Positions 7,987-15,883 of a stretch of 64,000 bases of DNA are shown here, piece after piece. The translations under genes were made by a program, and so were the position numbers. The stretch's first letter is position 1. Every line of letters starts with the position of its first letter. Below the pieces are notes generated by a model. The model searched no databases, was not told the DNA's origin, and saw only the letters and a list, made by a program, of their open reading frames with translations. The stretch comes from Skermanella pratensis (GTDB lineage Bacteria > Pseudomonadota > Alphaproteobacteria > Azospirillales > Azospirillaceae), in contig NZ_CP030265.1 of assembly GCF_008843145.1 (NCBI RefSeq), positions 3,712,501 to 3,776,500 on the forward strand, in the 5' to 3' direction.

Positions 7987-8002
7987 TGTCGGGTATCCGA
8001 CA
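7987..8002. promoter_or_regulatory. NifA upstream activator sequence
   Basis: TGTCGGGTATCCGACA fits TGT-N10-ACA exactly, and the palindrome extends one base on each side. It lies about 110 bases upstream of the -24 element of the nifB promoter, within the normal range for NifA enhancer sites. Confidence 0.8.
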
Positions 8003-8323
8003 TGGTTCGGGGACGTTTTCCGGCCATTGTCGTACCCGGCGGCGGTGCCGCCGGACTTTACGGGGCAGCCGGGAGCGGCAAGACAGCGCCGTGGGAATGG
8101 AAAGTTCAATTCCGATGGGGCGGAGAACGATCTCGACACCCCAAATGCAACGTGATACCCAAACCAATCGGGTGGCAGACTTACGGTATAGATACAGGCT
8201 ATAAGGGGTGTCTGTGGGATGCGATCATTCAGCCTTAGGGGTCGTTCCCATCAGAGAGGATTGCTGTATTTGCCATCTGGTCCGACGTTACCTGAAGATT
8301 TTTTTATACGGTTAGGATCGGCG
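8003..8323. other. Intergenic region upstream of the 8324 gene
   Basis: About 320 bases between the NifA site and the next plus-strand gene, with no convincing gene. The right part (8280-8340) is AT-rich, including TTTTTTTATA at 8300-8309, and probably holds the promoter of the 8324 gene. No sigma-54 match (GG-N10-GC) was found facing that gene. Confidence 0.5.
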
Positions 8324-8719
8324 ATGATAACGAATAATAATTGCCGAGCTGCATGTTGCGCCCTTCTGCTCGCTTTTCCGTCGGCCGCCAGCGCCTCCGA
8401 GAATCTGGCTCCCGACCGCCAGGAAAGTCTTCAGAAGGTCAACCTGTGCATCGACCTGTCGAAAAGTCTCGTTCCTCCCGGCGGCTCGCTGGTCTACTCG
8501 CACCCGTATCTGGAGCAGGACGAGGACAAGACGCTCGTGACCATCTATGTGAAATGGAGGAATGCGAGCCCCGTGGAAGCCGGTCCCGAGAAGCCTGCCG
8601 AACAGTTGTTCGTATCGCCGGAGACGCCTTACTACTGCATCTGGAACGGTGAAGAGCTTCTGATGCATGGCGATCTCAAGTCGCTGGAGGAGACCGTCCA
8701 GGCGGGCTCGATGACCTGA
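8324..8719 (+). CDS. Small secreted protein of unknown function
   Basis: A 131-residue protein with a Sec signal peptide: MITNNNCRAACCALLLAFPS followed by AASAS, with cleavage likely after ASA at about residue 24. The mature part has two isolated cysteines (NLCIDL and YYCIWN), which could form one disulfide. I start it at ATG 8324, with AGGA about 8 bases upstream; an open frame extends 35 codons further but would bury the signal peptide. I do not recognise the family. It stands alone on the plus strand, divergent from nifB. Confidence 0.7.
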   Translation: MITNNNCRAACCALLLAFPSAASASENLAPDRQESLQKVNLCIDLSKSLVPPGGSLVYSHPYLEQDEDKTLVTIYVKWRNASPVEAGPEKPAEQLFVSPETPYYCIWNGEELLMHGDLKSLEETVQAGSMT

Positions 8720-9255
8720 TTTCCTGCCGCCCGGCCTGGGGCCGCGCACGGTCCCCGCATCGTAATCATCGAGGGGTCCCTTCCCTTGCCGTCATGACCG
8801 GACTTGACCCGCGCGTGAAGAAGATAAGGGCGCCAAGCAGGTCGTGCAGAGCGAAGCGGCACCCGACCTGCATTCTTCCGATGAACAGGCGATCACTGTG
8901 CCGGACAGCCGTGGATCAGGTCCGGTCACGACTGAACAAGGAATACTTCTACTCTTAATTGATGTTCCGCTGAGGTAGTGCAATCACCGTACCCGGCAGC
9001 CGTGAGTAACGTCGGCACGGGGCCGGCGCTCGGACGGTTCACATACCGCATGGCCCCTCCACAAGAAGCGGGCGGGCGGATAATATGAGGAATTATTATT
9101 TCAGCCGAGTTACTTGCAATATTATTTTTCGTGACCAGATCTAGTTATCCGAAAACTGCGCTCGCCCTTCGTGGTCCCGAATCCGAAAAACAGGGGATTC
9201 GGTGCCGGGATCTGCAAGGCCGCTTCGTTCTCGCCGCCACATCAGGAGAATCGTC
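8720..9255. other. Intergenic region with degenerate repeats
   Basis: 536 bases without a credible gene. It holds the inverted repeat at 8791-8932 and a pair of related segments ending in CAGCCGTG (8891-8913 and 8982-9004). An AT-rich stretch at 9084-9145 (AATTATTATTTC, AATATTATTTTTCG) is the likely promoter for the small gene at 9256. Short open frames on the minus strand here are of the kind that such repeats produce. Confidence 0.5.
8791..8932. repeat. Imperfect 20-bp inverted repeat, intergenic element
   Basis: GTCATGACCGGACTTGACCC (8791-8810) and GGATCAGGTCCGGTCACGAC (8913-8932) are reverse complements at 17 of 20 positions, about 100 bases apart. The layout suggests a short mobile or REP-type intergenic element; no transposase is nearby. 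Confidence 0.5.
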
Positions 9256-9402
9256 ATGGCCAAGGGTCAGAAGAAGAGCAACCGCGAAGCTAAGAAACCG
9301 AAGAAGGAGAAGGCCGCTCCGGCGGTGAAATCCTCCATCATGCCGCCGACGGGCCGGCCGGTGCCGCCGAAGACGGCCTCCGCTGTGCGAATGCCGGCCT
9401 GA
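9256..9402 (+). CDS. Small lysine-rich protein
   Basis: A 48-residue basic protein that begins MAKGQKKSNREAKKPKKEKA and ends with a Pro-rich tail. A strong AGGAG lies 7 bases before the ATG. Near-identical short proteins beginning MAKGQKKSNRE are widespread in alphaproteobacteria; I recall them as conserved hypotheticals without known function. The N-terminal charge (many Lys, few acidic residues) suggests nucleic-acid or ribosome binding, which is inference. Confidence 0.75.
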   Translation: MAKGQKKSNREAKKPKKEKAAPAVKSSIMPPTGRPVPPKTASAVRMPA

Positions 9403-9522
9403 CCGCGATGCTGTTTACTTGACGTTCCCAGAGAACCTTCCAGGGAGGCGATCCACCTGACGGACCAGCAGACGGCTGTCCTGCCCCTCGGTTCCCCCGC
9501 GGCTTCGCCCCGGCTGCTGACC

Positions 9523-10383
9523 GTGCGCCACGTGACGACATACCGCTATGCCTGCCCGGTCAGGCTGGGCGATCACCAGATGATGTTCCGGCCGCGGGAG
9601 AGCCATGACCTCCGGCTGGTCAGGACACGGTTGAGCATCTCTCCGGAACCCCGAAGCCTTCGCTGGCTCCACGACGTCTTCGACAATTCGTTGGCGGTCG
9701 CGAGCTTCGACACCGAGACGGCGGAACTGGTCTTCGACAGCGAGGTGACGCTGGAGCATATCGAGGCGCCGCATCCCGATTACGCGCTCGCCGACGATGC
9801 GCAGGATTTCCCGTTCGCCTATTCGCGCGAGGAACGCCTCGACCTCGTCCGGGCGCTGGAGCGCCACCATCCGGCCGGCGAAGTGGACCGCTGGGCCGCC
9901 GGATTCCTACCTGCAGCCGGCAGGATCGGCACCATGGCGTTGCTTCGCAGGATCACCCTGGGAATCCGCGAACAGCTGACATACTCGCGCCGGTACGAGC
10001 GCGGCGTCCAGACGCCGGTCGAGACCCTGGCGAAGGGAACCGGCACCTGCCGCGACTATGCGTTCCTGATGATGGAAGGGGTGCGGGCCCTCGGCCTGGC
10101 AGCCCGCTTCGTCAGCGGTTACATCTTCGTGCCCGGCGCCGAGGCCGTCCCTGTCATCGGCGGCGGGGCGACCCATGCCTGGCTCCAGGTCTATCTGCCC
10201 GGGGCGGGATGGGTGGACTTCGATCCGACCAACAGCATCATCGGCAACCGCAACCTGATCCGCGTTGCCGTGGCCTGGGCGCCCGCGCAGGCGCTGCCGC
10301 TGTGGGGAACCTATACGGGAACGCGGTCCAGCTTCCTGGGAATGGACGTCAGCGTGAGCGTGCTGGACGAGGGTGCCGCCTGA
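9523..10383 (+). CDS. Transglutaminase-like protein with N-terminal beta domain
   Basis: A 286-residue cytoplasmic protein. The first 85 residues (RHVTTYRYACPVRLGDHQMM and following) match the bacterial transglutaminase N-terminal region. The catalytic core has Cys176 in GTGTCRDYAF, His218 in THAWLQVYLPG, and Asp233 in VDFDPTN, so the Cys-His-Asp triad is complete. Proteins of this family may be cysteine proteases or amidases; a substrate is unknown. GTG 9523 is the best in-frame ordinary start, but it has no ribosome site. A CTG at 9457 has AGGGAGG 8 bases upstream and would add 22 residues. A second transglutaminase-like gene follows about 100 bases later. Confidence 0.88.
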   Translation: MRHVTTYRYACPVRLGDHQMMFRPRESHDLRLVRTRLSISPEPRSLRWLHDVFDNSLAVASFDTETAELVFDSEVTLEHIEAPHPDYALADDAQDFPFAYSREERLDLVRALERHHPAGEVDRWAAGFLPAAGRIGTMALLRRITLGIREQLTYSRRYERGVQTPVETLAKGTGTCRDYAFLMMEGVRALGLAARFVSGYIFVPGAEAVPVIGGGATHAWLQVYLPGAGWVDFDPTNSIIGNRNLIRVAVAWAPAQALPLWGTYTGTRSSFLGMDVSVSVLDEGAA

Positions 10384-10486
10384 ACGCGCCGCCCGCCCTT
10401 GCCGTCCGCCGGCACCGACTGGCCCATGTCATGCAGGGGCAAAACCGCCACCGACATGCCCGGCATCAACACGAAGGAGCCCAACC

Positions 10487-11353
10487 ATGAAGATCAAGGT
10501 CGGATACGAGCTGGTCTACGAGTGTCCCCAGCCGACACCGATGCTCCTGATGCTCAACATCCATTACACCCGCGCCTCCGACATCGTGGTGCCCGACCAC
10601 CTCGTCACCGAACCGCCGGTGCCGATCACGGCCTATCGCGACGGGTTCGGAAACTGGTGCAGCCGGATCACGGCGCCCAAGGGCGTGACGCGGATCAGCA
10701 CGACGGCCGTGGTTCGCGACAGCGGCAAGCCCGACCTGGTCGTTCCGGAGGCCCGGCAGCACACGCTGGAGGAACTGCCGGAGGAGGCGCTGGTGTTCCT
10801 GCTGGCCAGCCGCTACTGCGAGACCGAGCTTCTCAGCGACGTCGCCTGGAAACTGTTCAGCGGGACCAAGCCCGGATGGGACCGGGTGCAGGCGATCTGC
10901 GACTTCGTCCACGAGCATATCAAGTTCGACTACATGCAGGCCCGGGCGACCCGGACGGCCTTCGAGGCCTATAACGAGGGCGTGGGCGTCTGCCGCGACT
11001 ATGCCCATCTCGCGATCACTTTCTGCCGCTGCATGAACATTCCGGCGCGTTATTGCACCGGCTACCTCGGCGACATCGGCGTGCCGCCGCCTTACGGCGT
11101 GATGGATTTCGCAGGCTGGTTCGAAGCCTATCTGGGCGGCCAGTGGTACACCTTCGACGCCCGCAACAACACGCCGCGCATCGGCAGGGTCCTGATCGCC
11201 CGCGGGCGGGATGCCGTCGACGTCGCCATCAGCACGACATTCGGCCCCAACACGCTGACCGGCTTCACCGTGTGGACCGACGAGATCACCTCTGACGGCA
11301 AGCCTGTTCCTTTGGCCAGTCCCCCTGGCCGGCACCTGGGAGAACAACAATGA
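10487..11353 (+). CDS. Transglutaminase-like protein, catalytic His apparently absent
   Basis: A 288-residue relative of the upstream gene. The N-terminal half differs, with MKIKVGYELVYECPQPTPML at the start. The core keeps Cys169 in GVGVCRDYAHL and Asp224 in WYTFDARNN. Where active members have H-A-W, this protein has A209-G210-W211 (MDFAGWFEAYLGG), so the catalytic histidine is missing. It may be inactive, or take the histidine from elsewhere, such as His174. The ATG at 10487 has GAAGGAG 7 bases upstream. The stop overlaps the next gene by ATGA. Pairs of these genes are common in Rhodospirillales. Confidence 0.85.
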   Translation: MKIKVGYELVYECPQPTPMLLMLNIHYTRASDIVVPDHLVTEPPVPITAYRDGFGNWCSRITAPKGVTRISTTAVVRDSGKPDLVVPEARQHTLEELPEEALVFLLASRYCETELLSDVAWKLFSGTKPGWDRVQAICDFVHEHIKFDYMQARATRTAFEAYNEGVGVCRDYAHLAITFCRCMNIPARYCTGYLGDIGVPPPYGVMDFAGWFEAYLGGQWYTFDARNNTPRIGRVLIARGRDAVDVAISTTFGPNTLTGFTVWTDEITSDGKPVPLASPPGRHLGEQQ

Positions 11354-11583
11354 CGAACCGCCGCAGCAACACGCCCGCACGGGTCATGTCCGAAGTCGGC
11401 CACCACAAGTACGAGGTCGGACAACTGGTCGACTTCACGCCGGCCGCATCGCCCCGCGAGAAATCAGTGGGCCGCTATGAGATCGTCCGCCACCTTCCGC
11501 CGGAAGGCGCCGACAACCAATACCGGGTCAAGAGCGTGCAGAACAGCCAGGAGCGGGTCGTTCGGGAGAGCCAGCTTGGCTGA
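11350..11583 (+). CDS. Conserved small protein, coupled to transglutaminase gene
   Basis: A 77-residue soluble protein whose start overlaps the stop of the transglutaminase-like gene (ATGA), so translation is coupled. It has a Tyr-Val-rich core: HHKYEVGQLVDFTP near residue 18, then GRYEIVRHLPPEG and QYRVKSVQNSQERVVRESQL. The pattern is that of a small SH3-like beta barrel (KYxVGQxVxF...YxIxRxLPxxGxxxQYRVKS). Similar short proteins in related genomes are unnamed. A second in-frame ATG at residue 13 is another possible start. Confidence 0.7.
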   Translation: MTNRRSNTPARVMSEVGHHKYEVGQLVDFTPAASPREKSVGRYEIVRHLPPEGADNQYRVKSVQNSQERVVRESQLG

Positions 11584-11740
11584 TTTGAAAAGGCACGACG
11601 TGGAAGCGCTCGCCCAGAAGCTTTACGAGGCGAGCGCTCCCGACGGGGTTCCGTGGGCTGAGCGCAGCCTCGTGGTGAGGGATCCCTGGTTGGCGACCGC
11701 ACGGAAAAGGCTGCTCCTGGACGGCCCGCCGGGCATCTGA
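11576..11740 (+). CDS. Possible 54-residue protein with TTG start
   Basis: An open frame overlaps the preceding gene by 8 bases. TTG at 11576 is preceded by GGGAGAG with 5-6 bases of spacing. The peptide begins LADLKRHDVEALAQKLYEAS and contains APDGVPWAERSLVVRDPWLA, a soluble, helical sequence with natural composition. It is in the frame with good codon bias up to its TGA at 11740. No family is recognised. It could belong to the same operon as the transglutaminase-like genes. The rare start codon keeps confidence modest. Confidence 0.5.
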   Translation: MADLKRHDVEALAQKLYEASAPDGVPWAERSLVVRDPWLATARKRLLLDGPPGI

Positions 11741-11761
11741 CCGGCAGGACTTCCGCCGGGA

Positions 11762-12094
11762 TCAGGTCTCGCCGGCGCCCGGCGGCTCCCCTTCCGCCGG
11801 AGGGTCGCCGGACAGGCGCCGGATGTCCTCCAGCGCACTCGCGATCAGTTGCTTGTGCCGCGGATCGTGACCTTCCGCGGTCCCGGCGAAGAGGGTGATG
11901 AGATACAGGGCCTTCTTCCCGGCCTCCTCCCACGTCGTCGAGGGACCGGCGCCCAATGCCTCTTCCAGTTCGTCCTGGTGGCGGCGAAGCGTCGCCCGGT
12001 CCTCCTCGACCTCGGCGGTGTGCCGCCGGTCTTCGGTGGCTTTCTGGGCAGCCATGCCTCTGTGGGAGTCGAGTTCGACGGGGTCCGTCGTCAT
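11762..12094 (-). CDS. Conserved hypothetical helical protein
   Basis: A 110-residue charged protein, MTTDPVELDSHRGMAAQKAT at the N-terminus, followed by a coiled-coil-like stretch (about 20-50, rich in Glu and Arg with LRRHQDELEEAL) and a second helical part with KKALYLITLFAGTAEGHDPR. I start it at ATG 12094, where AAAGGA lies 5-6 bases upstream. It is convergent with the small gene ending at 11740, and is read after the 12139-12405 gene on the same strand with a 44-base gap. Similar proteins occur in Azospirillum-type genomes without a known role. Confidence 0.7.
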   Translation of the reverse strand: MTTDPVELDSHRGMAAQKATEDRRHTAEVEEDRATLRRHQDELEEALGAGPSTTWEEAGKKALYLITLFAGTAEGHDPRHKQLIASALEDIRRLSGDPPAEGEPPGAGET

Positions 12095-12138
12095 GCCGAT
12101 CCTTTCAGGTATCAGGCGTTCTCGCGCCTCGGGGTGAA

Positions 12139-12405
12139 TCACCCTTTTCCCGCTTCGTCCCGTTGCCGGGCTTCTTCCAGTTCGACGGGATCGATCACGG
12201 CGACCTGGATCAGGTTCGCCTGGCCGGGCGGCGGGGGCAGGAACATCAGGGTCTCGGTCCGCCGATAGGCGGGGAAAGAGAGCCCTTCGATGAGTTCCTC
12301 ATGGGTCTCGACCTTATAGGTTCCCGCCGGCAAGGGTTCATCGAAGCCGCTCAGTCGGAACGGATTGTTGAAGGTGATGGTGCTGAGCACCGTGCGCTGA
12401 GTCAT
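12139..12405 (-). CDS. Conserved hypothetical protein
   Basis: An 88-residue soluble protein: MTQRTVLSTITFNNPFRLSG, then FDEPLPAGTYKVETHEELIE, YRRTETLMFLPPPPG and a C-terminal charged helix. The central PAGTYxVETxEE pattern is found in short conserved proteins of rhizobia and Azospirillum whose function is unknown to me. The start at ATG 12405 is favoured over a frame opening 39 codons upstream because the extra part is low in conserved-looking sequence and GGCGGACC precedes this ATG. It is likely in an operon with the 11762-12094 gene. Confidence 0.72.
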   Translation of the reverse strand: MTQRTVLSTITFNNPFRLSGFDEPLPAGTYKVETHEELIEGLSFPAYRRTETLMFLPPPPGQANLIQVAVIDPVELEEARQRDEAGKG

Positions 12406-13030
12406 GGTCCGCCTTTCGCAGCGCCAATCCCGGCATGCTCCGGATCGGAGCCGCATCGGGAGCGTCATCCCTCCATGACATGTGGGAACTGCCCGGGAGT
12501 TTTGCATCGAATCAATTGCCATCGGGAGCCGGCCGCCCCGCGCACCGTCCGGTCTGGAAGTTACCGTAAGCCATTTAGGTGTTAAGCACCTAGAGATGGT
12601 GGAAATCTGCTCACAGAAAATGCATTTTAGTCTTACGGATCGGATTTGGATTGCAAGTTAATCCAGAAGAGAAGCGTGTGCTATGAGAGAGAGTCCGGCG
12701 CTGGTCGATCCTGAGATTATCATTCTATAGAACATTGCTGGATTCATCAGGTGCATTCAGCATTGGGCATAAAAGAATGCTGCTGCACGTAGGTCGGGTA
12801 TAGCGAATCCGCACCCGACAAGCAGAAGTTCCGAGTTAAAGGTGAATTTAGAGAATCATTACCCGACAAGTGAAAGCATCGGTGTCGGGTGCCGCCTCGC
12901 TATACCCGACCTACGTTTTCAAAAAACAATTTTTTGGGCCGGAAGTGAACTGCTTCACATGAATACTCCGCAGACTGAGTGATCATTTTCTTCTGGGATA
13001 TGTCACGACGACTTCCTGAGGGGATACATC
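12406..13030. other. 625-base AT-richer intergenic region
   Basis: No credible gene. The stretch 12560-12790 is clearly more AT-rich than its surroundings, with runs such as GCATTTTAGTC and CATTGGGCATAAAAGAATGC. It is followed by the inverted-repeat element at 12788-12915, then by AAAAAACAATTTTTT (12921-12935), a short perfect palindrome just before the 13031 gene. The promoter of that gene presumably lies here. Confidence 0.55.
12788..12915. repeat. MITE/REP-like element with 33-bp terminal inverted repeats
   Basis: The left arm (12788-12820) begins CGTAGGTCGGGTATAGCG and ends GCACCCGACA; the right arm (12883-12915) is its reverse complement with about 4 mismatches, in the middle of the arm. 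Between them is another ACCCGACAAG copy (12861-12870), also seen at 12813-12822. No coding frame lies inside. The GTAGGTCGGGT...ACCCGACA form resembles widespread palindromic repeats moved by REP-associated transposases; none is encoded here. It sits 115 bases before the hemopexin/M15 gene cluster. Confidence 0.8.
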
Positions 13031-14341
13031 ATGCCAAGTCAGCTTACCGGATCGGTGGCATTGCCCAGCGATGAGTGCCTGCTGTTCTCGGACAATGTCT
13101 ACCATGTGCTTGACGCTGTCACCGGTATGGTCGGCGACGGGCCGCTGCCGGTCACGGACCGCTGTTCCGGGCTCTGGTCCATGGGGAAGGTCGTTCCCGT
13201 CTACTGGGGCTGCGGCAAAGTGTTCTTCTTCAACGGTCCGGAGTTCGTGCGCTTCGACCTGAACACGCAGCAGGTCGACTATCCCGAGCCGCGCATCGTC
13301 GCCCATGGCTGGCCGGGCTTGTGGCCGTCGGGGATCGATGCCGCCTTCAACGCCGGCAACGGCAAGATCTATTTCTTCAAGGGCGGCGCCTACATCCGAT
13401 ACGACATGGCGCTGGACCGCGCAGACCCGGGATACCCCCGCAGCATCGCCGGGAACTGGCCGGGCGTCTGGACGGACGGGGTGGACGCCGCGCTCTGCCC
13501 CGACGGGCTCACCGTCCTGTTCTTCAGGGGCACCGAGCACGTGATCTATGATCTCCTGAGCGACGCCGTCGTCGCCGGGCCGCTGCCCAACGACCGGCTG
13601 ATGATCGATCCCCTGCCCTCCGGCCTCATGCGGCCCGCCCGCGAACTGACGCCGGAACAGGCCAACGGCATCGTGGCGCACCTGGCGCAGCGTGGACAGC
13701 TGACGCTCAAGGAAGGCCAGAACCCGCTGAGGCTGGCCGATGACGGCCGGATCCTGTCCCCGACACCCCGGCAGCGGATCGCGCTGGCGCCGGCCGTGGT
13801 CGCGGGCGTGCGCTATGTCAACAAGCTGAACCGCGCCGCCGACGTCATCGACAATGTGGATCAGCGGATGGCCGTCGCGCTGTGGCGGCTCGCCCGCTGG
13901 GCCAACGCATCCGGCCCGGACGTCGATGTCATCACGCATCTGGGGATAGGCCATGGCGGACCGAACCTGGACGACTGCCACAATCTCGGACGCGCGATCG
14001 ACTTCGCCGGCATCGAGGGGTCGCTTTCCGGCCGGCCCTTCGCCCTGGACGTGCTGCGCGACTGGGGCGGCCGGCCGGAAAGCGACCCGGGCAGCTACCG
14101 CCTGAGCGAGGACGACGAACCCGCCTGGGAGCTTTTCAAGCGGGTCTATGCCTTCGGCACTTTCGAGTGCGAGTGCCGCGGCGCGGGCAAGGACCCCTGG
14201 CCGCCGACCGAGATCGGCGAAGGGGGCTATGTGATCTGCCCCGATTACCACGGCGCCGGCACACCCGACGAACTGCGCCTGCGCCGGCAGCACTCCGACC
14301 ACATCCACATGCAGATCGGCCCTACCCGCGGCGCCTGGTGA
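13031..14341 (+). CDS. Hemopexin-repeat protein with C-terminal M15-type peptidase
   Basis: A 436-residue protein in two parts. Residues about 14-195 form four hemopexin-type repeats, a full four-bladed propeller; clear units include GKVFFFNGPEFVRFD and GIDAAFNAGNGKIYFFKGG with YIRYD. Residues about 235-436 look like a zinc M15 peptidase (D-Ala-D-Ala carboxypeptidase fold): H-x6-D in CHNLGRAIDFAG and the final HxH in SDHIHMQIG. Such enzymes cut peptidoglycan stem peptides. No signal peptide or membrane segment is visible, so the route to the cell wall, if that is the target, is unknown. It is the first of five same-strand genes; GAGGGG lies about 9 bases upstream. The pairing of hemopexin with M15 is unusual. 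Confidence 0.85.
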   Translation: MPSQLTGSVALPSDECLLFSDNVYHVLDAVTGMVGDGPLPVTDRCSGLWSMGKVVPVYWGCGKVFFFNGPEFVRFDLNTQQVDYPEPRIVAHGWPGLWPSGIDAAFNAGNGKIYFFKGGAYIRYDMALDRADPGYPRSIAGNWPGVWTDGVDAALCPDGLTVLFFRGTEHVIYDLLSDAVVAGPLPNDRLMIDPLPSGLMRPARELTPEQANGIVAHLAQRGQLTLKEGQNPLRLADDGRILSPTPRQRIALAPAVVAGVRYVNKLNRAADVIDNVDQRMAVALWRLARWANASGPDVDVITHLGIGHGGPNLDDCHNLGRAIDFAGIEGSLSGRPFALDVLRDWGGRPESDPGSYRLSEDDEPAWELFKRVYAFGTFECECRGAGKDPWPPTEIGEGGYVICPDYHGAGTPDELRLRRQHSDHIHMQIGPTRGAW

Positions 14342-14376
14342 GGCGCTTTGGTCAACCCGCAGAAGGAAGCTTTGCA

Positions 14377-15837
14377 ATGGCCTATACCCTGAACGAGCTT
14401 GGCCGCACGCTGCGCGCCCAGCTTGCCGAGATCGTCACCGGCGGCGATGCCACGGCGGCGGCCGCCGCGGACAGCTTCATCACCTGGTGCACCCCCGGCA
14501 TGCCCATGGAGGAGTCGGACTTCGACTTCGCGGCGAAGGGGCTGGGCACCGGAGCCACCGCCGAGGAGGAGAAGCGGCTGCTGCAACAGGCCTATGTCTT
14601 CTCGACCCTGGTCGATTTCATACCCGACGTGTCGGGGCTGCTGTCGATCGACAAGCAGGTGGCGGTGTTCCGCACGTCGCAGGCCCGCCTGTCCCACATG
14701 TACGGCGAAATCCTGCGGCTGTCGAAGGTGGTCGACCAGGAGCTGTCGCCCGAGAACCTGGCCAAGCTGGAGCGGTGGCGCGGCAAGCTGAAGACGACAC
14801 GCAAGATCAAGGACTTCATCACCGACGAGGAAAAGGAGGTCACCGAGGATTCTCCGGCGGTGGCCGCCTACAACAAGTATTTCGCGGACTTCCTCGCCGC
14901 CCGCCTCGAATACAACAACAAGCGCATCCAGGCGGCGGTCGCCACCGGCGCCGAAGGCAAGGCGGCCGTGATGGATTGGTCGTCGAACCAGCCGCTCTAC
15001 CGCATGAAGGTCAGCCAGGCCGAAGGCAACTGGGCGGCCATGGGCTACCGGAACGAGGTGGAGCAGCTCTGGGCGGCGATCGGCCAGATGACGGCCCGCA
15101 GCATGAAGCTGTGGAAGCAGCGCCTGCTGGAATCCTTGGACGATTCGAAGGTCGCGGCCGTCGGCCCGGGCCAGACCTTCCTGTACGCGATGCCGATACC
15201 CGGCAACTTCGCGAACGCCAAGGGCTGGACGGAGTACAAGGTCTATTCGAACAGGCTCACTTCGGAGATGGAGCAGAAATCCAGGTCGTGGAGCGCCGGA
15301 GGGTCGGCCGGCTGGGGCCTCTGGCATGCCAGCGCCGGAGTGCAGAGCCAGAGCTCGCAGTATTCCAGCGAATTCTCGGTCTCCAACTTCGAACTGGGCT
15401 TCGAGCTGGCGCAGATCCCGATCACCCGGGCTTGGTTCTACCCCGAATTCTTCATGAACCGGGGCTGGACGCTGGACCGGGGCCGCGGGTGGAATTACGA
15501 CCAGTTCCCATCCGACGGCGCGAACCCGCCCAAGGGCAACTTCGTCGGCTATCCGACCTCGATCATCTTCGCGCGCAAGATCAACATCAAGTCGTCCGAG
15601 TTCGCCTCGGCCTACCGCGCGCATACCAGCAGCCTGTCCACCAGCGCCAGCGCCGGCTGGGGACCTTTCACGATGCGCGGCAACTATTCCTCCTCGGAGA
15701 GCGGCCGCAGCTACGAGAGCAACGCTTCGGGTGAGTCGATCACGGTACCGGGAATGCAGATCATCGGTTTCGTGAACCGGCTGGTGCCGAAGAGCCCGAA
15801 TCCGTTCCCCGACATTCCGGCCGAAGCTTTCGAGTAA
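14377..15837 (+). CDS. Unknown protein A of the hemopexin/M15 cluster
   Basis: A 486-residue protein of no family I recognise, without a signal peptide. The first 250 residues are mostly helical (QAEGNWAAMGYRNEVEQLW near 230). The rest is beta-rich, with Ser/Gly/Ala/Trp-rich segments (RSWSAGGSAGWGLWHASAG and LSTSASAGWGPFTMRGNYS), as in strand-forming amphipathic hairpins of pore-forming proteins. Between them is ITRAWFYPEFFMNRGW, then SDGANPPKGNFVGYP. The end, VPGMQIIGFVNRLVPKSPNP, has a partner in the next gene's protein. A ribosome site GAAGGAAG precedes ATG 14377. It follows the hemopexin/M15 gene by 35 bases. Confidence 0.8.
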   Translation: MAYTLNELGRTLRAQLAEIVTGGDATAAAAADSFITWCTPGMPMEESDFDFAAKGLGTGATAEEEKRLLQQAYVFSTLVDFIPDVSGLLSIDKQVAVFRTSQARLSHMYGEILRLSKVVDQELSPENLAKLERWRGKLKTTRKIKDFITDEEKEVTEDSPAVAAYNKYFADFLAARLEYNNKRIQAAVATGAEGKAAVMDWSSNQPLYRMKVSQAEGNWAAMGYRNEVEQLWAAIGQMTARSMKLWKQRLLESLDDSKVAAVGPGQTFLYAMPIPGNFANAKGWTEYKVYSNRLTSEMEQKSRSWSAGGSAGWGLWHASAGVQSQSSQYSSEFSVSNFELGFELAQIPITRAWFYPEFFMNRGWTLDRGRGWNYDQFPSDGANPPKGNFVGYPTSIIFARKINIKSSEFASAYRAHTSSLSTSASAGWGPFTMRGNYSSSESGRSYESNASGESITVPGMQIIGFVNRLVPKSPNPFPDIPAEAFE

Positions 15838-15883
15838 TACCGGCGGTATCCGGCAGAAGCATTCGTCATCCGAGGACACGATC

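Noticed and set aside
8792-8983. A short minus-strand frame in the repeat region (63 codons)
   Set aside because: It is made of the inverted-repeat sequence and has no ribosome site or natural protein features.
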